Below, piece by piece: positions 5,793 through 12,974 of a stretch of DNA of 16,359 nt (position 1 is the first letter of the stretch; each line of letters starts with the position of its first letter). A program made the translations under genes and the position numbers. This DNA is from Spartobacteria bacterium UBA6821 (GTDB lineage: Bacteria > Verrucomicrobiota > Verrucomicrobiia > Chthoniobacterales > UBA6821). Under the pieces are notes generated by a model. The model was not told the DNA's origin, made no database searches, and was given only the letters and a program-made list of their open reading frames with translations. The stretch is taken from the NCBI GenBank assembly GCA_002452515.1, contig DKEN01000067.1, forward strand, positions 1 through 16,359, in the 5' to 3' direction.

Positions 5793-6620
5793 ATGGCAAA
5801 CCTACTCTCCACAGAAAAACAGGGAATCGTCATCGGCGCTCTTGCCGAAGGAAACAGCATCCGCAGCATAGAGCGCATGACTGGTATTCACCGTGATACG
5901 ATCATGCGTCTTGGCGTGCGTGTTGGTCAGCAGTGCAAAACGATCCTTGATGACAAAATGAAGAACCTTGATTGCAAGCGGATTGAGGTTGATGAAATCT
6001 GGGGATTCATCGGAAAGAAACAGGCCAATGTCCGCAGCACGGACAACCGCGCAGAGGTTGGCGATGTCTGGACATTCCTTTCCATTGATCCCGTCACAAA
6101 ACTCATGCCTTCTTTCGTGGTCGGAAAACGCGACAAGTATCACACTCAGATTTTCATGGATGATCTCGCCTCACGGATGAAAAACCGCATCCAACTTTCC
6201 AGCGATGCCATGATTTCGTACGCTGATGCTGTCGAGCGCACCTTTGGCTCCGATGTGGACTACGGGCAGATCGTATAGGAATATTCATCCCCTGTTGCCG
6301 AGGAACGCCGTAAGTACAGCCCCGCAAAACTCCGCGCAGTGTATCGCACGGCTGTTAATGGTGTACCTACTCCCAAGCTGGTTTCGACTTCTATGATAGA
6401 ACGGGCAAACTTGACCCTTAGGACTCACTGCAAACGCCTTGCTCGACTCACTCTCTCTTTCTCCAAAAAGAAGGAAAACTTTGAAGCTGCCATTGCATTG
6501 CACCTCGCCTACTACAACCTCGTTAAGTCTCATGGCACTCTTCGCATGACGCCAGCAATGGCCGCAGGAGTTGAAAAGTCTTTGTGGACGGTCAATGATC
6601 TCGTCGATGCAGCGAAGTAA
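5793..6620 (+). pseudogene. IS1-type DDE transposase interrupted by an amber codon
   Basis: The reading is 275 codons, normal full length, with one in-frame TAG at 6276-6278. Residues 1-50 are an HTH (TEKQGIVIGALAEGNSIRSI, then GIHRDTIMRL). The DDE_Tnp_IS1 core follows: first Asp in IEVDEIWGFIGKKQ, second Asp in QLSSDAMISYADAV, and Glu in TSMIERANLTLR, with C-terminal HLAYYNLVKSHGTLRMTPAMA. Family members usually have a Lys just where the TAG stands, so a single AAG-to-TAG change explains it. The frame resumes at once (EYSSPVAEERRKYSPAKL). TAG ends other genes here, so readthrough is not expected. The broken product lacks the catalytic Glu and should be inactive. The last 14 bases overlap the partner gene. 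Confidence 0.85.
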
Positions 6621-6900
6621 ATATCTCAGCCAGCTCAAGGAAGCGATTCGCGCCGTTCATGGCTGCGAGTCTCTTCATGTCTCTACAAGCCGCGTGGTGT
6701 CTCAATTTGAGGGAGAGACGGCTTGGGACGGAGAGGTTGAGACTTTTGACCTCAACGGTCATCCCAAGGCCAAGCGTTGCCATGCTTGGGGCTATGTAGA
6801 GAAAGGGAGCTTCAAGGCAACTGCCGTGTTGGAACTGCCTCCGGTGGATTCTCCTTCAACTGCCGTAGATGTGGCGATTGCGGCCAAGACAAAGCAATGA
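6607..6900 (+). CDS. Small partner protein of the IS1-type transposase
   Basis: 97 residues from ATG 6607, overlapping the transposase stop by 14 bases, so translation was probably coupled. The sequence has QLKEAIRAVHGCESLH, then GEVETFDLNGHPKAKRCHAW, then VLELPPVDSPSTAVDVAI. From memory, small proteins with the same HPKAKRC and LELPPVDSP motifs often follow transposases of this type; their function is unknown to me. There is no signal peptide or membrane segment. The reading frame is intact even though the transposase is not. It could aid transposition or be an independent stable passenger. Confidence 0.6.
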   Translation: MQRSKYLSQLKEAIRAVHGCESLHVSTSRVVSQFEGETAWDGEVETFDLNGHPKAKRCHAWGYVEKGSFKATAVLELPPVDSPSTAVDVAIAAKTKQ

Positions 6901-6993
6901 ATCGTTTGTACCGTCCTTTAATTTCAGTTTTCGTCAAACACCACTCGATATTTACTTGATAAACTAAACCTTAGAAAATAAGAACGGTGCCCG

Positions 6994-7872
6994 TTGAACC
7001 TCGCCCTCCTACAGTTCAAGCACTTTTGGATCGATATTTTGGGCCTTTGGTGGCCAGGAGAGAAGACCATCAGGCCACAATCTCACTGGACAATCCGGTT
7101 TCAGTTCACACGGAGGGTGCTGTTCGATTTTCAGCGCCTCTGTGCGGAATATCAAACTGAGTACCGAAATAAGGACGGCAAAGCTACAGCGGTAGTGATC
7201 GATGTAGATGCCGCCAAGGAGTTATGTGCACACTACCGCGCCAGCAAAGAAGGCCGAACCGAGTATTCTTACTTGGTATATCCTCCCGCGAAGCTATTTT
7301 CCCGGAGGCTCTTTGAATTGGCCATTGGAAGCCGCAATGTAAAGGGTGTTATTTTTTTAGCGGGTGGAACTGCATCTGGGAAATCATCTGTAGTCGCATC
7401 ATACAAGCACCAAGATCGATCTCTCGTTATCATGGACGGCACACTATCTGACTACGCGATCGCCCATCAACAAATCTGGAGATGCATTGCCGCAGGGAAA
7501 TTTGCGCTCGTTGTATATGTGTATACACCGATAGATGTCGCCATGACTCGGGCGCTTGACAGAGCCATTAACCGGGGAAGAGTACTGTCACTGGAGGTAT
7601 TTTCCGCCACTCACTTTGAGTCACAGAAAACCATTCAAAGATTACAAAAATGCCACAACTACGAAATAAACTTTGCGATACGTGCCTTCAATGGTTTAAA
7701 TGGGGACGCTCTTGAATTTGAAACGATACCCATTTATAAATCGCTGCATGATGTCCAAAGTCGAGCGAACGATTGCTTCGAGAGAGAATTACTGGATCGC
7801 AGTAGTCAAGGGAAACCAATCCCAGGTCGGATCATTGAAAAATTCAGACAGTCCGGTCGAAGAGTGGGCTAA
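6994..7872 (+). CDS. Zeta-toxin-like P-loop kinase, N-terminus probably frameshifted
   Basis: 292 residues from a TTG. The part from about residue 48 on is convincing: VVIDVDAAKELCAHYRASKE, then PPAKLFSRRLFELA, a Walker A AGGTASGKSS (lysine 130) after VIFL, VIMDGTLSDYAIA and VVYVYTPIDVAMTRALDRA. This order matches Zeta-toxin-type kinases, which phosphorylate UDP-sugars or other small molecules. The first 45 residues look unnatural. In another frame, GTG 6987 opens a 57-codon frame (VQALLDRYFGPLVARREDHQ) that reads like the true N-terminus and ends at 7160. A one-base insertion or two-base loss near 7105-7145 would join them, so the gene is probably defective. No clear antitoxin neighbour; the RHH protein is distant. 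Confidence 0.6.
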   Translation: MNLALLQFKHFWIDILGLWWPGEKTIRPQSHWTIRFQFTRRVLFDFQRLCAEYQTEYRNKDGKATAVVIDVDAAKELCAHYRASKEGRTEYSYLVYPPAKLFSRRLFELAIGSRNVKGVIFLAGGTASGKSSVVASYKHQDRSLVIMDGTLSDYAIAHQQIWRCIAAGKFALVVYVYTPIDVAMTRALDRAINRGRVLSLEVFSATHFESQKTIQRLQKCHNYEINFAIRAFNGLNGDALEFETIPIYKSLHDVQSRANDCFERELLDRSSQGKPIPGRIIEKFRQSGRRVG

Positions 7873-7954
7873 TAAAGTGATTCTTGAAATGAGTAAAAAT
7901 TACAGCAAGGCAGTTCGAACAAGAAAACTTCCGCGTATTTTTTGAATCATTTTT

Positions 7955-7975
7955 TTATAGCACAATGTAGTACAA
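7955..7975. promoter_or_regulatory. Two overlapping operator copies near the right end
   Basis: TTATAGCACAA (7955-7965) and ATGTAGTACAA (7965-7975) differ from TTGTAGCACAA at one and two positions. They fall 10 bases after a short frame's stop, about 130 bases inside the right end of the transposon, with no gene directly downstream. Confidence 0.4.
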
Positions 7976-8063
7976 TTGTGATTGATTGGCTCTGCACGCC
8001 TCATGTCTTCGCAAAATCTACGGCTTGAACAAGCTATAGCGCATGTGAGTGTCATGAGACAGC

Positions 8064-8077
8064 GGCCTCATGAGGCC
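8064..8077. repeat. 14-bp perfect palindrome near the right end
   Basis: GGCCTCATGAGGCC, inside the transposon and 24 bases before its right terminal repeat. It could be a transposase or host-factor site, or a short stem. Confidence 0.4.
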
Positions 8078-8100
8078 ATCCGACTGCTCTAAGCTCATTC

Positions 8101-8116
8101 AAATTAGGACACTACC
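8101..8116 (-). repeat. Right terminal inverted repeat of the transposon
   Basis: AAATTAGGACACTACC, the exact inverse of 4817-4832, followed by the target duplication GAATATTC. Confidence 0.9.
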
Positions 8117-8165
8117 GAATATTCACTTCCCTTGACTCGTCGCCCCGCACGGTGAAGATAGGGTG

Positions 8166-9167
8166 ATGTCCTCAGATTACCAAAGTGTGGATCTTCTCCG
8201 TCGCATGCGTCGCAATCGTGCCACTCCGGCTCTTCGCTCACTGGTGCGCGAGACAGTGCTCCACCGGGAGGATCTGATTCAGCCGCTCTTCGTGCGTTCC
8301 GGTAACGGCGATTCGGAACCCGTGGAGTCGATGCCCGGCGTGTTGCGTCATTCTGAGACCTCGCTGGTTGAAGAGTGTCAGAAATTGGAAGATCTCGGAA
8401 TACCTGCCGTCGCACTTTTCCCCTGTATTGAGCCATCAAAAAAGGATCCGGTCGGCACTCATGCCTGTGATTCAGGGAATGTTTTGTATGCTGCAATTCG
8501 TTCGGTGAAGGCTGCCTGTCCTCAGTTGGCGATCATTGCCGACGTGGCGCTTGATCCCTATACAAACCACGGTCATGACGGATTGCTGGATGAAAGCGGC
8601 GGCGTGGAAAATGACTCGACAGTCGAAGCCCTCTGTCGTCTTGCCCTTGCTCAGGCTGAGGCGGGTGCCGATGTGGTCGCTCCCTCCGACATGATGGATG
8701 GTCGGGTCTGGGCCATTCGCACGGCTCTTGATGATGCCGGTTATCAGGGGGTCGGTATTCTGGCTTATGCGGCAAAATATGCCTCGGCTTATTACGGGCC
8801 GTTTCGGGATGCCGTCAAAAGCGGTAGTGTCGCTACTCCGCTCGACAAGCGTGGCTATCAGATGGATCCGGCAAATGTGCGAGAGGCGCTGTTGGAGGTC
8901 AGCCTTGATGAGGAGGAGGGTGCCGATATGGTGATGGTGAAGCCCGCTGGTGCCTATCTGGATGTGATCCGGGCGGTGCGTGAATCAACCCTGCTGCCGC
9001 TGGCGGCTTATCAGGTTTCCGGGGAGTATGCCCAGATTCATGCCGCGGCAAGACTCGGTTGGCTTGATTACGAGGCGACGCGGGATGAGTCGTTGATTGC
9101 GATCAAGAGGGCCGGAGCAGACATGATCCTGACCTATTTCGCCGCCGAGGTGGCGGCGCTGCTGTGA
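8166..9167 (+). CDS. hemB: Porphobilinogen synthase (delta-aminolevulinate dehydratase), Mg-type
   Basis: Condenses two 5-aminolevulinate molecules to porphobilinogen in the cytoplasm, the first common step of tetrapyrrole synthesis. From ATG 8166 it has 333 residues, the usual length. The two Schiff-base lysines are visible in AYAAKYASAYYGPFR (K204) and VMVKPAGAYLD (K259). The metal loop is DVALDPYTNHGHDG, with Asp in place of the cysteines of the zinc enzymes, so this is the magnesium/potassium type. GTG 8163 is a possible alternative start; TAGGG lies just upstream. Its natural upstream region was displaced by the transposon, whose target duplication ends 41 bases before the start. The next gene starts on the last base of the stop codon, so they are co-translated. 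Confidence 0.95.
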   Translation: MSSDYQSVDLLRRMRRNRATPALRSLVRETVLHREDLIQPLFVRSGNGDSEPVESMPGVLRHSETSLVEECQKLEDLGIPAVALFPCIEPSKKDPVGTHACDSGNVLYAAIRSVKAACPQLAIIADVALDPYTNHGHDGLLDESGGVENDSTVEALCRLALAQAEAGADVVAPSDMMDGRVWAIRTALDDAGYQGVGILAYAAKYASAYYGPFRDAVKSGSVATPLDKRGYQMDPANVREALLEVSLDEEEGADMVMVKPAGAYLDVIRAVRESTLLPLAAYQVSGEYAQIHAAARLGWLDYEATRDESLIAIKRAGADMILTYFAAEVAALL

Positions 9168-9724
9168 TGGGGCGTCATTTTACACTGCTTTCTGGGGGGC
9201 TCTGCCTTCTCTGGGTGCTGCTGTTCTGTGGCTGCGCCGACACCCATCACAGAATGATCATCAGTGTGCCGGATCAGCAGATGCTCGTGCTGACCGATGG
9301 GCGTCCGGTGGCGGTCTATAAGGTTTCCACCTCGAAGTATGGAGTCGGCGATCGCGAGGGAAGTTATGCCACACCGCTCGGAAAACTCCGTGTTCGCCAG
9401 AAAATCGGCGACGGAGCGCCGCTCGGTGCCGTCTTTCATTCACGCCGTCCGACAGGGGAGGTCTTGGAGCCGAATGCCCCTGGACGGGATCCGATCGTGA
9501 CACGCATTCTCTGGCTTGATGGTCTGGAACCTCATAACAGGAATGCCTTCAGTCGTTGCATCTACATTCATGGCACTCCTCAGGAAGCAATGCTCGGGGC
9601 TCCCGCCAGCTATGGCTGCATCCGGATGAGTTCCGCTGATGTGGCCCGTCTCTATGACCTTGTCGGGCGTGGCGCGCGTGTGGAGATTACCGAAAGACAT
9701 CTTGTGTTGCCTCCCAAAGAGTAA
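9167..9724 (+). CDS. L,D-transpeptidase (YkuD family), exported
   Basis: 185 residues from ATG 9167, which shares one base with the hemB stop (GTG 9164 is the alternative). The N-terminus is a signal sequence with a hydrophobic stretch ending LLFCGC-AD, probably a lipoprotein with Cys 23 as the lipidated residue, though the box is not perfect. The YkuD catalytic region is complete: YIHGTPQE (His 135) and SYGCIRMSS (Cys 151, Arg 153). YkuD enzymes form 3-3 peptidoglycan crosslinks or attach proteins to the wall in the periplasm. The body is all catalytic domain, with no LysM. It is a close paralogue of the next gene. Pairing with hemB is probably by position only. Confidence 0.88.
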   Translation: MGRHFTLLSGGLCLLWVLLFCGCADTHHRMIISVPDQQMLVLTDGRPVAVYKVSTSKYGVGDREGSYATPLGKLRVRQKIGDGAPLGAVFHSRRPTGEVLEPNAPGRDPIVTRILWLDGLEPHNRNAFSRCIYIHGTPQEAMLGAPASYGCIRMSSADVARLYDLVGRGARVEITERHLVLPPKE

Positions 9725-9829
9725 AGTAAGCGTGACGAGCGAGGAAAAATGAGGCCGAGAGGGTTTTTTCGATAAGATTTTCTAATTGATTGGATTGACG
9801 AGCGGGGGTAATCGGGCAATTCTAAGTGA

Positions 9830-10504
9830 TTGATTTTACTTAACCGATTAACGCTCTCCTTCTTAGCGCTTCTCATTCTCTCTGTTTTTGGCGGAGTTGC
9901 CCCTGCTACTGCTTCTGAGCAGGAGCCTGCCATTCTTCCTTCCTCAACAGTTACCCCTGATCCGCATCATGAGATCATCGTGAGTGTGAAGGATCAGAAA
10001 TTGCTCCTCATGACAGATGGCAAGGTCGATGGATTTTACCCGGTTTCAACGTCCAAATTTGGAATCGGCGATGGTTGGGGCAGCTATACAACTCCTCTTG
10101 GAAAGCTGATTGTCAAAGCCAAGATCGGCATGGGGCAACCGCTCGGAGAGGTTTTCAAGTCTCGTACACCGACCGGAGAGGTCCTGCCTCCGAATGCTCC
10201 CGGACGCGACCCGATCGTGACGCGCATCCTTTGGCTGGAGGGCCAGGAAGCGGGAAATCGAAATGCCTTTCAGCGTGGCATCTACATTCATGGGACTCCT
10301 CAGGAGAACCTGCTGGGGCGACCAGCAAGTTACGGGTGCATCCGCATGCGTTCTGCCGACGTGGCGGTGCTGTGCGCGAGGGTTTCGACCGGTGCCACGG
10401 TGAGGATCATCGCCGAGCATCTCCCGATTCACGAACCTTTGTGGAAGAAGTTCCTGGAGACTGCCCTAAAACCCCCCGCAAGTCGCGTTGCTAGTATTTC
10501 CTGA
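9830..10504 (+). CDS. Second L,D-transpeptidase (YkuD family), exported
   Basis: 224 residues. An in-frame TGA at 9827-9829 forces the start to TTG 9830, which has only a weak ribosome site. The N-terminus is a signal peptide (LTLSFLALLILSVFGG) with a likely cut after ATA-SE. The catalytic pair is present in YIHGTPQE (His 154) and SYGCIRMRS (Cys 170, Arg 172). It aligns with the gene before it over the whole catalytic domain at roughly three-fifths identity by eye, including PNAPGRDPIVTRILWL, so the two arose by duplication. Differences are a short Pro/Thr-rich spacer after the signal peptide and a C-terminal tail rich in Lys and Pro. The 105-base gap suggests its own promoter or looser coupling. 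Confidence 0.87.
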   Translation: MILLNRLTLSFLALLILSVFGGVAPATASEQEPAILPSSTVTPDPHHEIIVSVKDQKLLLMTDGKVDGFYPVSTSKFGIGDGWGSYTTPLGKLIVKAKIGMGQPLGEVFKSRTPTGEVLPPNAPGRDPIVTRILWLEGQEAGNRNAFQRGIYIHGTPQENLLGRPASYGCIRMRSADVAVLCARVSTGATVRIIAEHLPIHEPLWKKFLETALKPPASRVASIS

Positions 10505-10511
10505 ATCTAGG

Positions 10512-10886
10512 TTTTACCACAAAGAGGGATCCAAGGGCCATCCAAGGTGGGATAAAATAAAAGAGGATGGCTATTCCAGTGATGCTTTTTAGGCCCCGTG
10601 CGGAAAGCTTGGCTGTTTTCTTTGTCAGTCCTTTGAACTCAGGCTCTCCCGAGCCATTCGCCGCTAAAGGGGCTACCTCTGGTAATACGAGGCACGGGGC
10701 AGTGCCCGGATAGCCTGTACGAAGCACAGCCCGCAAGGGTGTCACTCGCGGGAGCGAGGACAGCAATCCTATCAGCTTTGATTCGCTCGCTCCCGCTCAG
10801 CTCACCCGCTCCGGGCTATGCTGTTGCATAGTCTATCCAAGCCGTTCCCACGGCTATGTATTCGCCAGTCACTGATTTGTGGTGAA
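10512..10886. repeat. Degenerate inverted-ended repeat, outer copy
   Basis: TTTTACCACAAAG (10512-10524) faces TTTGTGGTGAA (10876-10886). The sequence after the left end (AAGAGGGATCCAAGG) and the internal CTTGGCTGTT and CAGTCCTTTG resemble the compact copy at 10914-11029. Confidence 0.4.
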
Positions 10887-10913
10887 TATCCAAGTGCCGT
10901 CAAACCTGAAGAG

Positions 10914-11029
10914 TTTTAACCACAAAGAAGGGGCAAAGAGGAGTCCAAGGAAGAATCAAAGAAATGAGTATTGTCATGCCACTTTTCAAACTACTTGGCT
11001 GTTACCTCTTCGGTCCTTTGTGGTGAAAA
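10914..11029. repeat. MITE-like element of 116 bp
   Basis: The ends are TTTTAACCACAAAG (10914-10927) and CTTTGTGGTGAAAA (11016-11029), inverse complements at 13 of 14 positions. There is no coding capacity. A second degenerate copy precedes it, so it is a dispersed repeat. Confidence 0.6.
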
Positions 11030-11075
11030 TCATTTGGCTATGGAACAATTTAACATTCTATAAATCAGCATGTTC

Positions 11076-11897
11076 CTAGATCCCAACCGCCTCGTAACGG
11101 CGAAGCCCGGCAAGCCACAGCTGCCTTCCGGCCAGCAGACAGAGGATCACCCAGAGAGCCTGAATCCCAAGCCCCTGCCAAAGTTGAGGCCCTTGAATTT
11201 TTTCCATCAGCACGGCCACGGGGAAGTAGAGTTCATAGGGAAAGGGGAGAAGTCGCAGCAGGAATCCTGCAGTGCCGGGAACGGCATCGAGAGGGAAAAG
11301 TCGTCCGCTGAGGAAATACTCAAAAGAATAGAGGATGAAAACGACGGTCGAGATCTCCAGAATCCAGAAAGCTAGCATCGCAAGAGCGTAGGCGATCAAA
11401 AATTGAATCGCCCCTGCCATGACCAGACTCGGAACGAAATAGAGCCAGGTGACGAGGTGGACTGGCCAGTGGATATACTGCCTGTACCACCAGAAGACAG
11501 CGAGGACCGGGAGCAGCGTGACAACGGTATAAAGAAGGCGCGAGCCGACAAAAATGCAGGAACGATAGGCCAGGAAATTGAATGGCTTCAGGAGCAGGGA
11601 ACTAAGTTGTCCTTCCCGAATCTCGGCGGCGATCTGCCATTCATCCTCGGTCGGGGTGATGAGATTTTCGACCAGCAGGACGATGAGAAAATAGAAAATC
11701 ATCTCCCCGAAGTTGTAGCCGGCGATTTCACCGGAGGAATCACTGAAGATGGCACGCCAGACAAAGACGGTTCCGAAGAGGGGAATGAGGCCGAACAGCG
11801 ATCGCAGGAGGAAGTTCCACCGATAGACAAAAGTATTCTGAAGGCCTATCGAGAAGATGGCCTGGTATTTATCAATGGTTGCCCGAAGAGAAGCCAT
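11076..11897 (-). CDS. ABC-2 type transporter permease (ABC2_membrane_6-like)
   Basis: An integral membrane subunit of an ABC exporter. The open frame extends to 12170, but the extra 91 codons cross dispersed repeats and are low-complexity, so I take ATG 11897 (MASLRATIDKYQAIFSIGLQ), giving 273 residues. About six membrane spans are visible, for example LFGLIPLFGTVFVW, MIFYFLIVLLVENL, LLYTVVTLLPVLAVFWW, LVMAGAIQFLIAYALAMLAFWI and WVILCLLAGRQLWL. The sequence EIREGQLSSLLLKPFNFLAYR after the second span is typical of this family. Partners (an ATPase and a second permease) normally lie in one operon; none is next to it on either side here. It ends in TAG. Confidence 0.75.
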   Translation of the reverse strand: MASLRATIDKYQAIFSIGLQNTFVYRWNFLLRSLFGLIPLFGTVFVWRAIFSDSSGEIAGYNFGEMIFYFLIVLLVENLITPTEDEWQIAAEIREGQLSSLLLKPFNFLAYRSCIFVGSRLLYTVVTLLPVLAVFWWYRQYIHWPVHLVTWLYFVPSLVMAGAIQFLIAYALAMLAFWILEISTVVFILYSFEYFLSGRLFPLDAVPGTAGFLLRLLPFPYELYFPVAVLMEKIQGPQLWQGLGIQALWVILCLLAGRQLWLAGLRRYEAVGI

Positions 11898-11979
11898 GGG
11901 AGAGGTGAGAGGGGAGAGAAAGCTGAAGGATGAAACTTGAAACCTGAACCAACCCGGTGGGAACCGGGGCGGTAGACTA

Positions 11980-12004
11980 CCGGAGGTAGCCCCTTTAGGA
12001 GCGG
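11980..12004 (-). repeat. Copy of dispersed repeat, inverted relative to 10661-10682
   Basis: The complement reads CCGCTCCTAAAGGGGCTACC and then TCCGG. The copy at 10661-10682 reads CCGCTAAAGGGGCTACCTCT then GG. The long frame upstream of the permease start crosses this repeat. Confidence 0.5.
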
Positions 12005-12192
12005 CACCGCTTGCCGGGAGGCAAGTGCCGTCAATGCTGAGGTAAAAGGTGGAAAAGTAAAAGGTGGGAAAAGGCGCGTGGGAACGCGGCTTAGTCATTC
12101 GAAGCGTAGGCTGAGAAGTCCGAGGATCAGAAGATCCGAGGATGCCTGATCCGGGAGGATCGGCAGACAACGGTCTCAGGTGAGGCTGAGGA

Positions 12193-12207
12193 AAGTGCCG
12201 TCAAACC
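12193..12207 (+). repeat. Dispersed 15-mer AAGTGCCGTCAAACC
   Basis: Identical to 10892-10906; a near copy ending ATGC lies at 12023-12037. All three are intergenic and in the same orientation. Confidence 0.55.
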
Positions 12208-12259
12208 TTAAGAAAGAGAGGAGGGTTGACAAATTTTAACGGAACGAGAGGGTGGGGCA

Positions 12260-12379
12260 ATGGCAGACTGGAATCTTGTTTCTCCTGAGCGACTTGGCAA
12301 AAAGATGTTGATGCGAGAGTCTGCATCTGATCCCCACAATGAACGTCTCAATGATACTTGTGGAGATTGGGATGGTTAG
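12260..12379 (+). CDS. Possible 39-residue protein before the cassette array
   Basis: ATG 12260 follows GGTGGGG by 2-3 bases and opens 39 codons (MADWNLVSPERLGKKMLMRE, then a stretch ending DTCGDWDG) to TAG 12379. It is hydrophilic, with no signal peptide and no family. Its end overlaps a GTTAGAT core-like heptamer. It may be a remnant of a cassette. Confidence 0.25.
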   Translation: MADWNLVSPERLGKKMLMRESASDPHNERLNDTCGDWDG

Positions 12380-12394
12380 ATTGGTTTAGATCTC

Positions 12395-12970
12395 ATGCGA
12401 GCCCCCCTTTTCATTGCAGTATTGCTTTATGGACTTCGACTGCACGCAGCAGTACCCGAGATACAGATTCCAGGTGGAATATCTTCGAGCTTAAATCGCG
12501 AGATTATACTTACCCCAAAGGAAGGCGAGCCAGGTGATCCAAATGCTCTCAGTGTAGTCGTTCGCTACCAAAAGTCACATAAGACGATCGCTTCCGATAT
12601 CATAGTTCCATTTGGTCAGATCACCGAAGTAGAGCCTTATATGAAGGCATCGTGGAGTCCCACTGGTGAGTACTTTGCATTTAACCTTCGGGATTGTCGT
12701 CACGCTACTGAAACGTTTGTGTATCGTGTCACCAAGTCGGCTATCACTCGAATAGAGATTCCCTATTATTGGGACCAGGCACGAAAGGTTCTGAAGCCGG
12801 ACGCCGATTGCTTTGGTGGTACTGACACACCTATTCGATGGCTTGACGAGAAGACGCTGTTAATGCGCTCTCAAGGAGGTCTTCGTGATGAAAGTAAATA
12901 CGACCTTCTGGTCACTATAGAATTTACAGATTCGAAGCCTTTAATTCGTTCTGTTAAACTGAATAAATGA
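12395..12970 (+). CDS. Exported hypothetical protein, cassette gene 1
   Basis: 191 residues with a signal peptide (PLFIAVLLYGLRLHA, cut before AVPEI). The mature part is beta-rich, and ASWSPTGEYFAFNLRD is the sort of strand-turn seen in TolB/WD-type propellers, followed by a WLDEKTLLMRSQGG strand pair, so a partial propeller-like fold is possible. I assign no function. ATG 12395 lies 4 bases after a GTTTAGAT core-like sequence. The first 50 bases of this gene resemble the start of the gene at 14559 (GATCTCATGCG versus AATCTCATGCA, both leading into a FIA-LL signal peptide). The attC-like site at 12975-13061 follows within 5 bases of the stop, as in gene cassettes. Confidence 0.65.
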   Translation: MRAPLFIAVLLYGLRLHAAVPEIQIPGGISSSLNREIILTPKEGEPGDPNALSVVVRYQKSHKTIASDIIVPFGQITEVEPYMKASWSPTGEYFAFNLRDCRHATETFVYRVTKSAITRIEIPYYWDQARKVLKPDADCFGGTDTPIRWLDEKTLLMRSQGGLRDESKYDLLVTIEFTDSKPLIRSVKLNK

Positions 12971-12974
12971 GACC

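Larger units (their letters stand above)
4809..8124. mobile_element. 3300-bp transposon with 16-bp perfect TIRs and 8-bp target duplication
   Basis: GGTAGTGTCCTAATTT at 4817-4832 is repeated exactly, inverted, at 8101-8116. Both ends are flanked by GAATATTC (4809-4816 and 8117-8124), an 8-base target duplication that happens to be a palindrome. The element therefore spans 4817-8116. Inside are an IS1-type DDE transposase and its small partner gene in the middle, with passengers on both sides. Its own ends are identical over 16 bases and its target duplication is unmutated, suggesting recent insertion, yet the transposase has an amber codon, so movement would need a related transposase elsewhere. 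It sits between tRNA-Glu and hemB, 41 bases before the hemB start codon. Confidence 0.85.
10505..11075. other. Gene-free, repeat-rich intergenic region
   Basis: About 570 bases with no supported gene. It holds inverted-ended repeats of the TTTTAACCACAAAG type, a hairpin CTATGC-TGTT-GCATAG (10816-10831), one copy of AAGTGCCGTCAAACC (10892-10906) and a GGGGCTACC repeat (10661-10682) that recurs inverted at 11980-12004. Confidence 0.7.
11898..12394. other. Intergenic repeats before the right cassette array
   Basis: About 500 bases without a convincing gene. It contains the inverted copy of the GGGGCTACC repeat (11980-12004), AAGTGCCGTCAA at 12023 and 12193, and two direct repeats of AGTAAAAGGTGG type near 12044-12070. 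A 39-codon frame, ATG 12260 to TAG 12379, has GGTGGGG upstream and ends just before the first cassette. GTTAGAT at 12374 and GTTTAGAT at 12387 match or nearly match the integron core (GTTRRRY) and abut the start of the first cassette gene. Confidence 0.5.

Noticed and set aside
256..6278. TAG as a sense codon (recoding), given amber codons inside two genes
   Set aside because: TAG ends the ABC permease and the cassette genes at 14512, 15110 and 15621, so it works as a stop here.
5793..6960. A separate 1.2-kb insertion sequence around the transposase
   Set aside because: I found no inverted repeats near 5740-5790 or 6900-6990; the only matching ends are at 4817 and 8116.
7700..7945. 81-codon frame at the end of the Zeta-like gene
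   Set aside because: Most of it overlaps the Zeta-like frame. The last 24 codons look natural, but I cannot show a separate gene or a frameshift.
11403..11933. 176-codon plus-strand frame
   Set aside because: Antisense to the ABC permease with its clear membrane spans; the acidic composition is the mirror of hydrophobic codons.
11898..12170. N-terminal extension of the ABC permease
   Set aside because: The 91 codons cross dispersed repeats and encode low-complexity sequence; the family normally starts near MASLRATIDKY.
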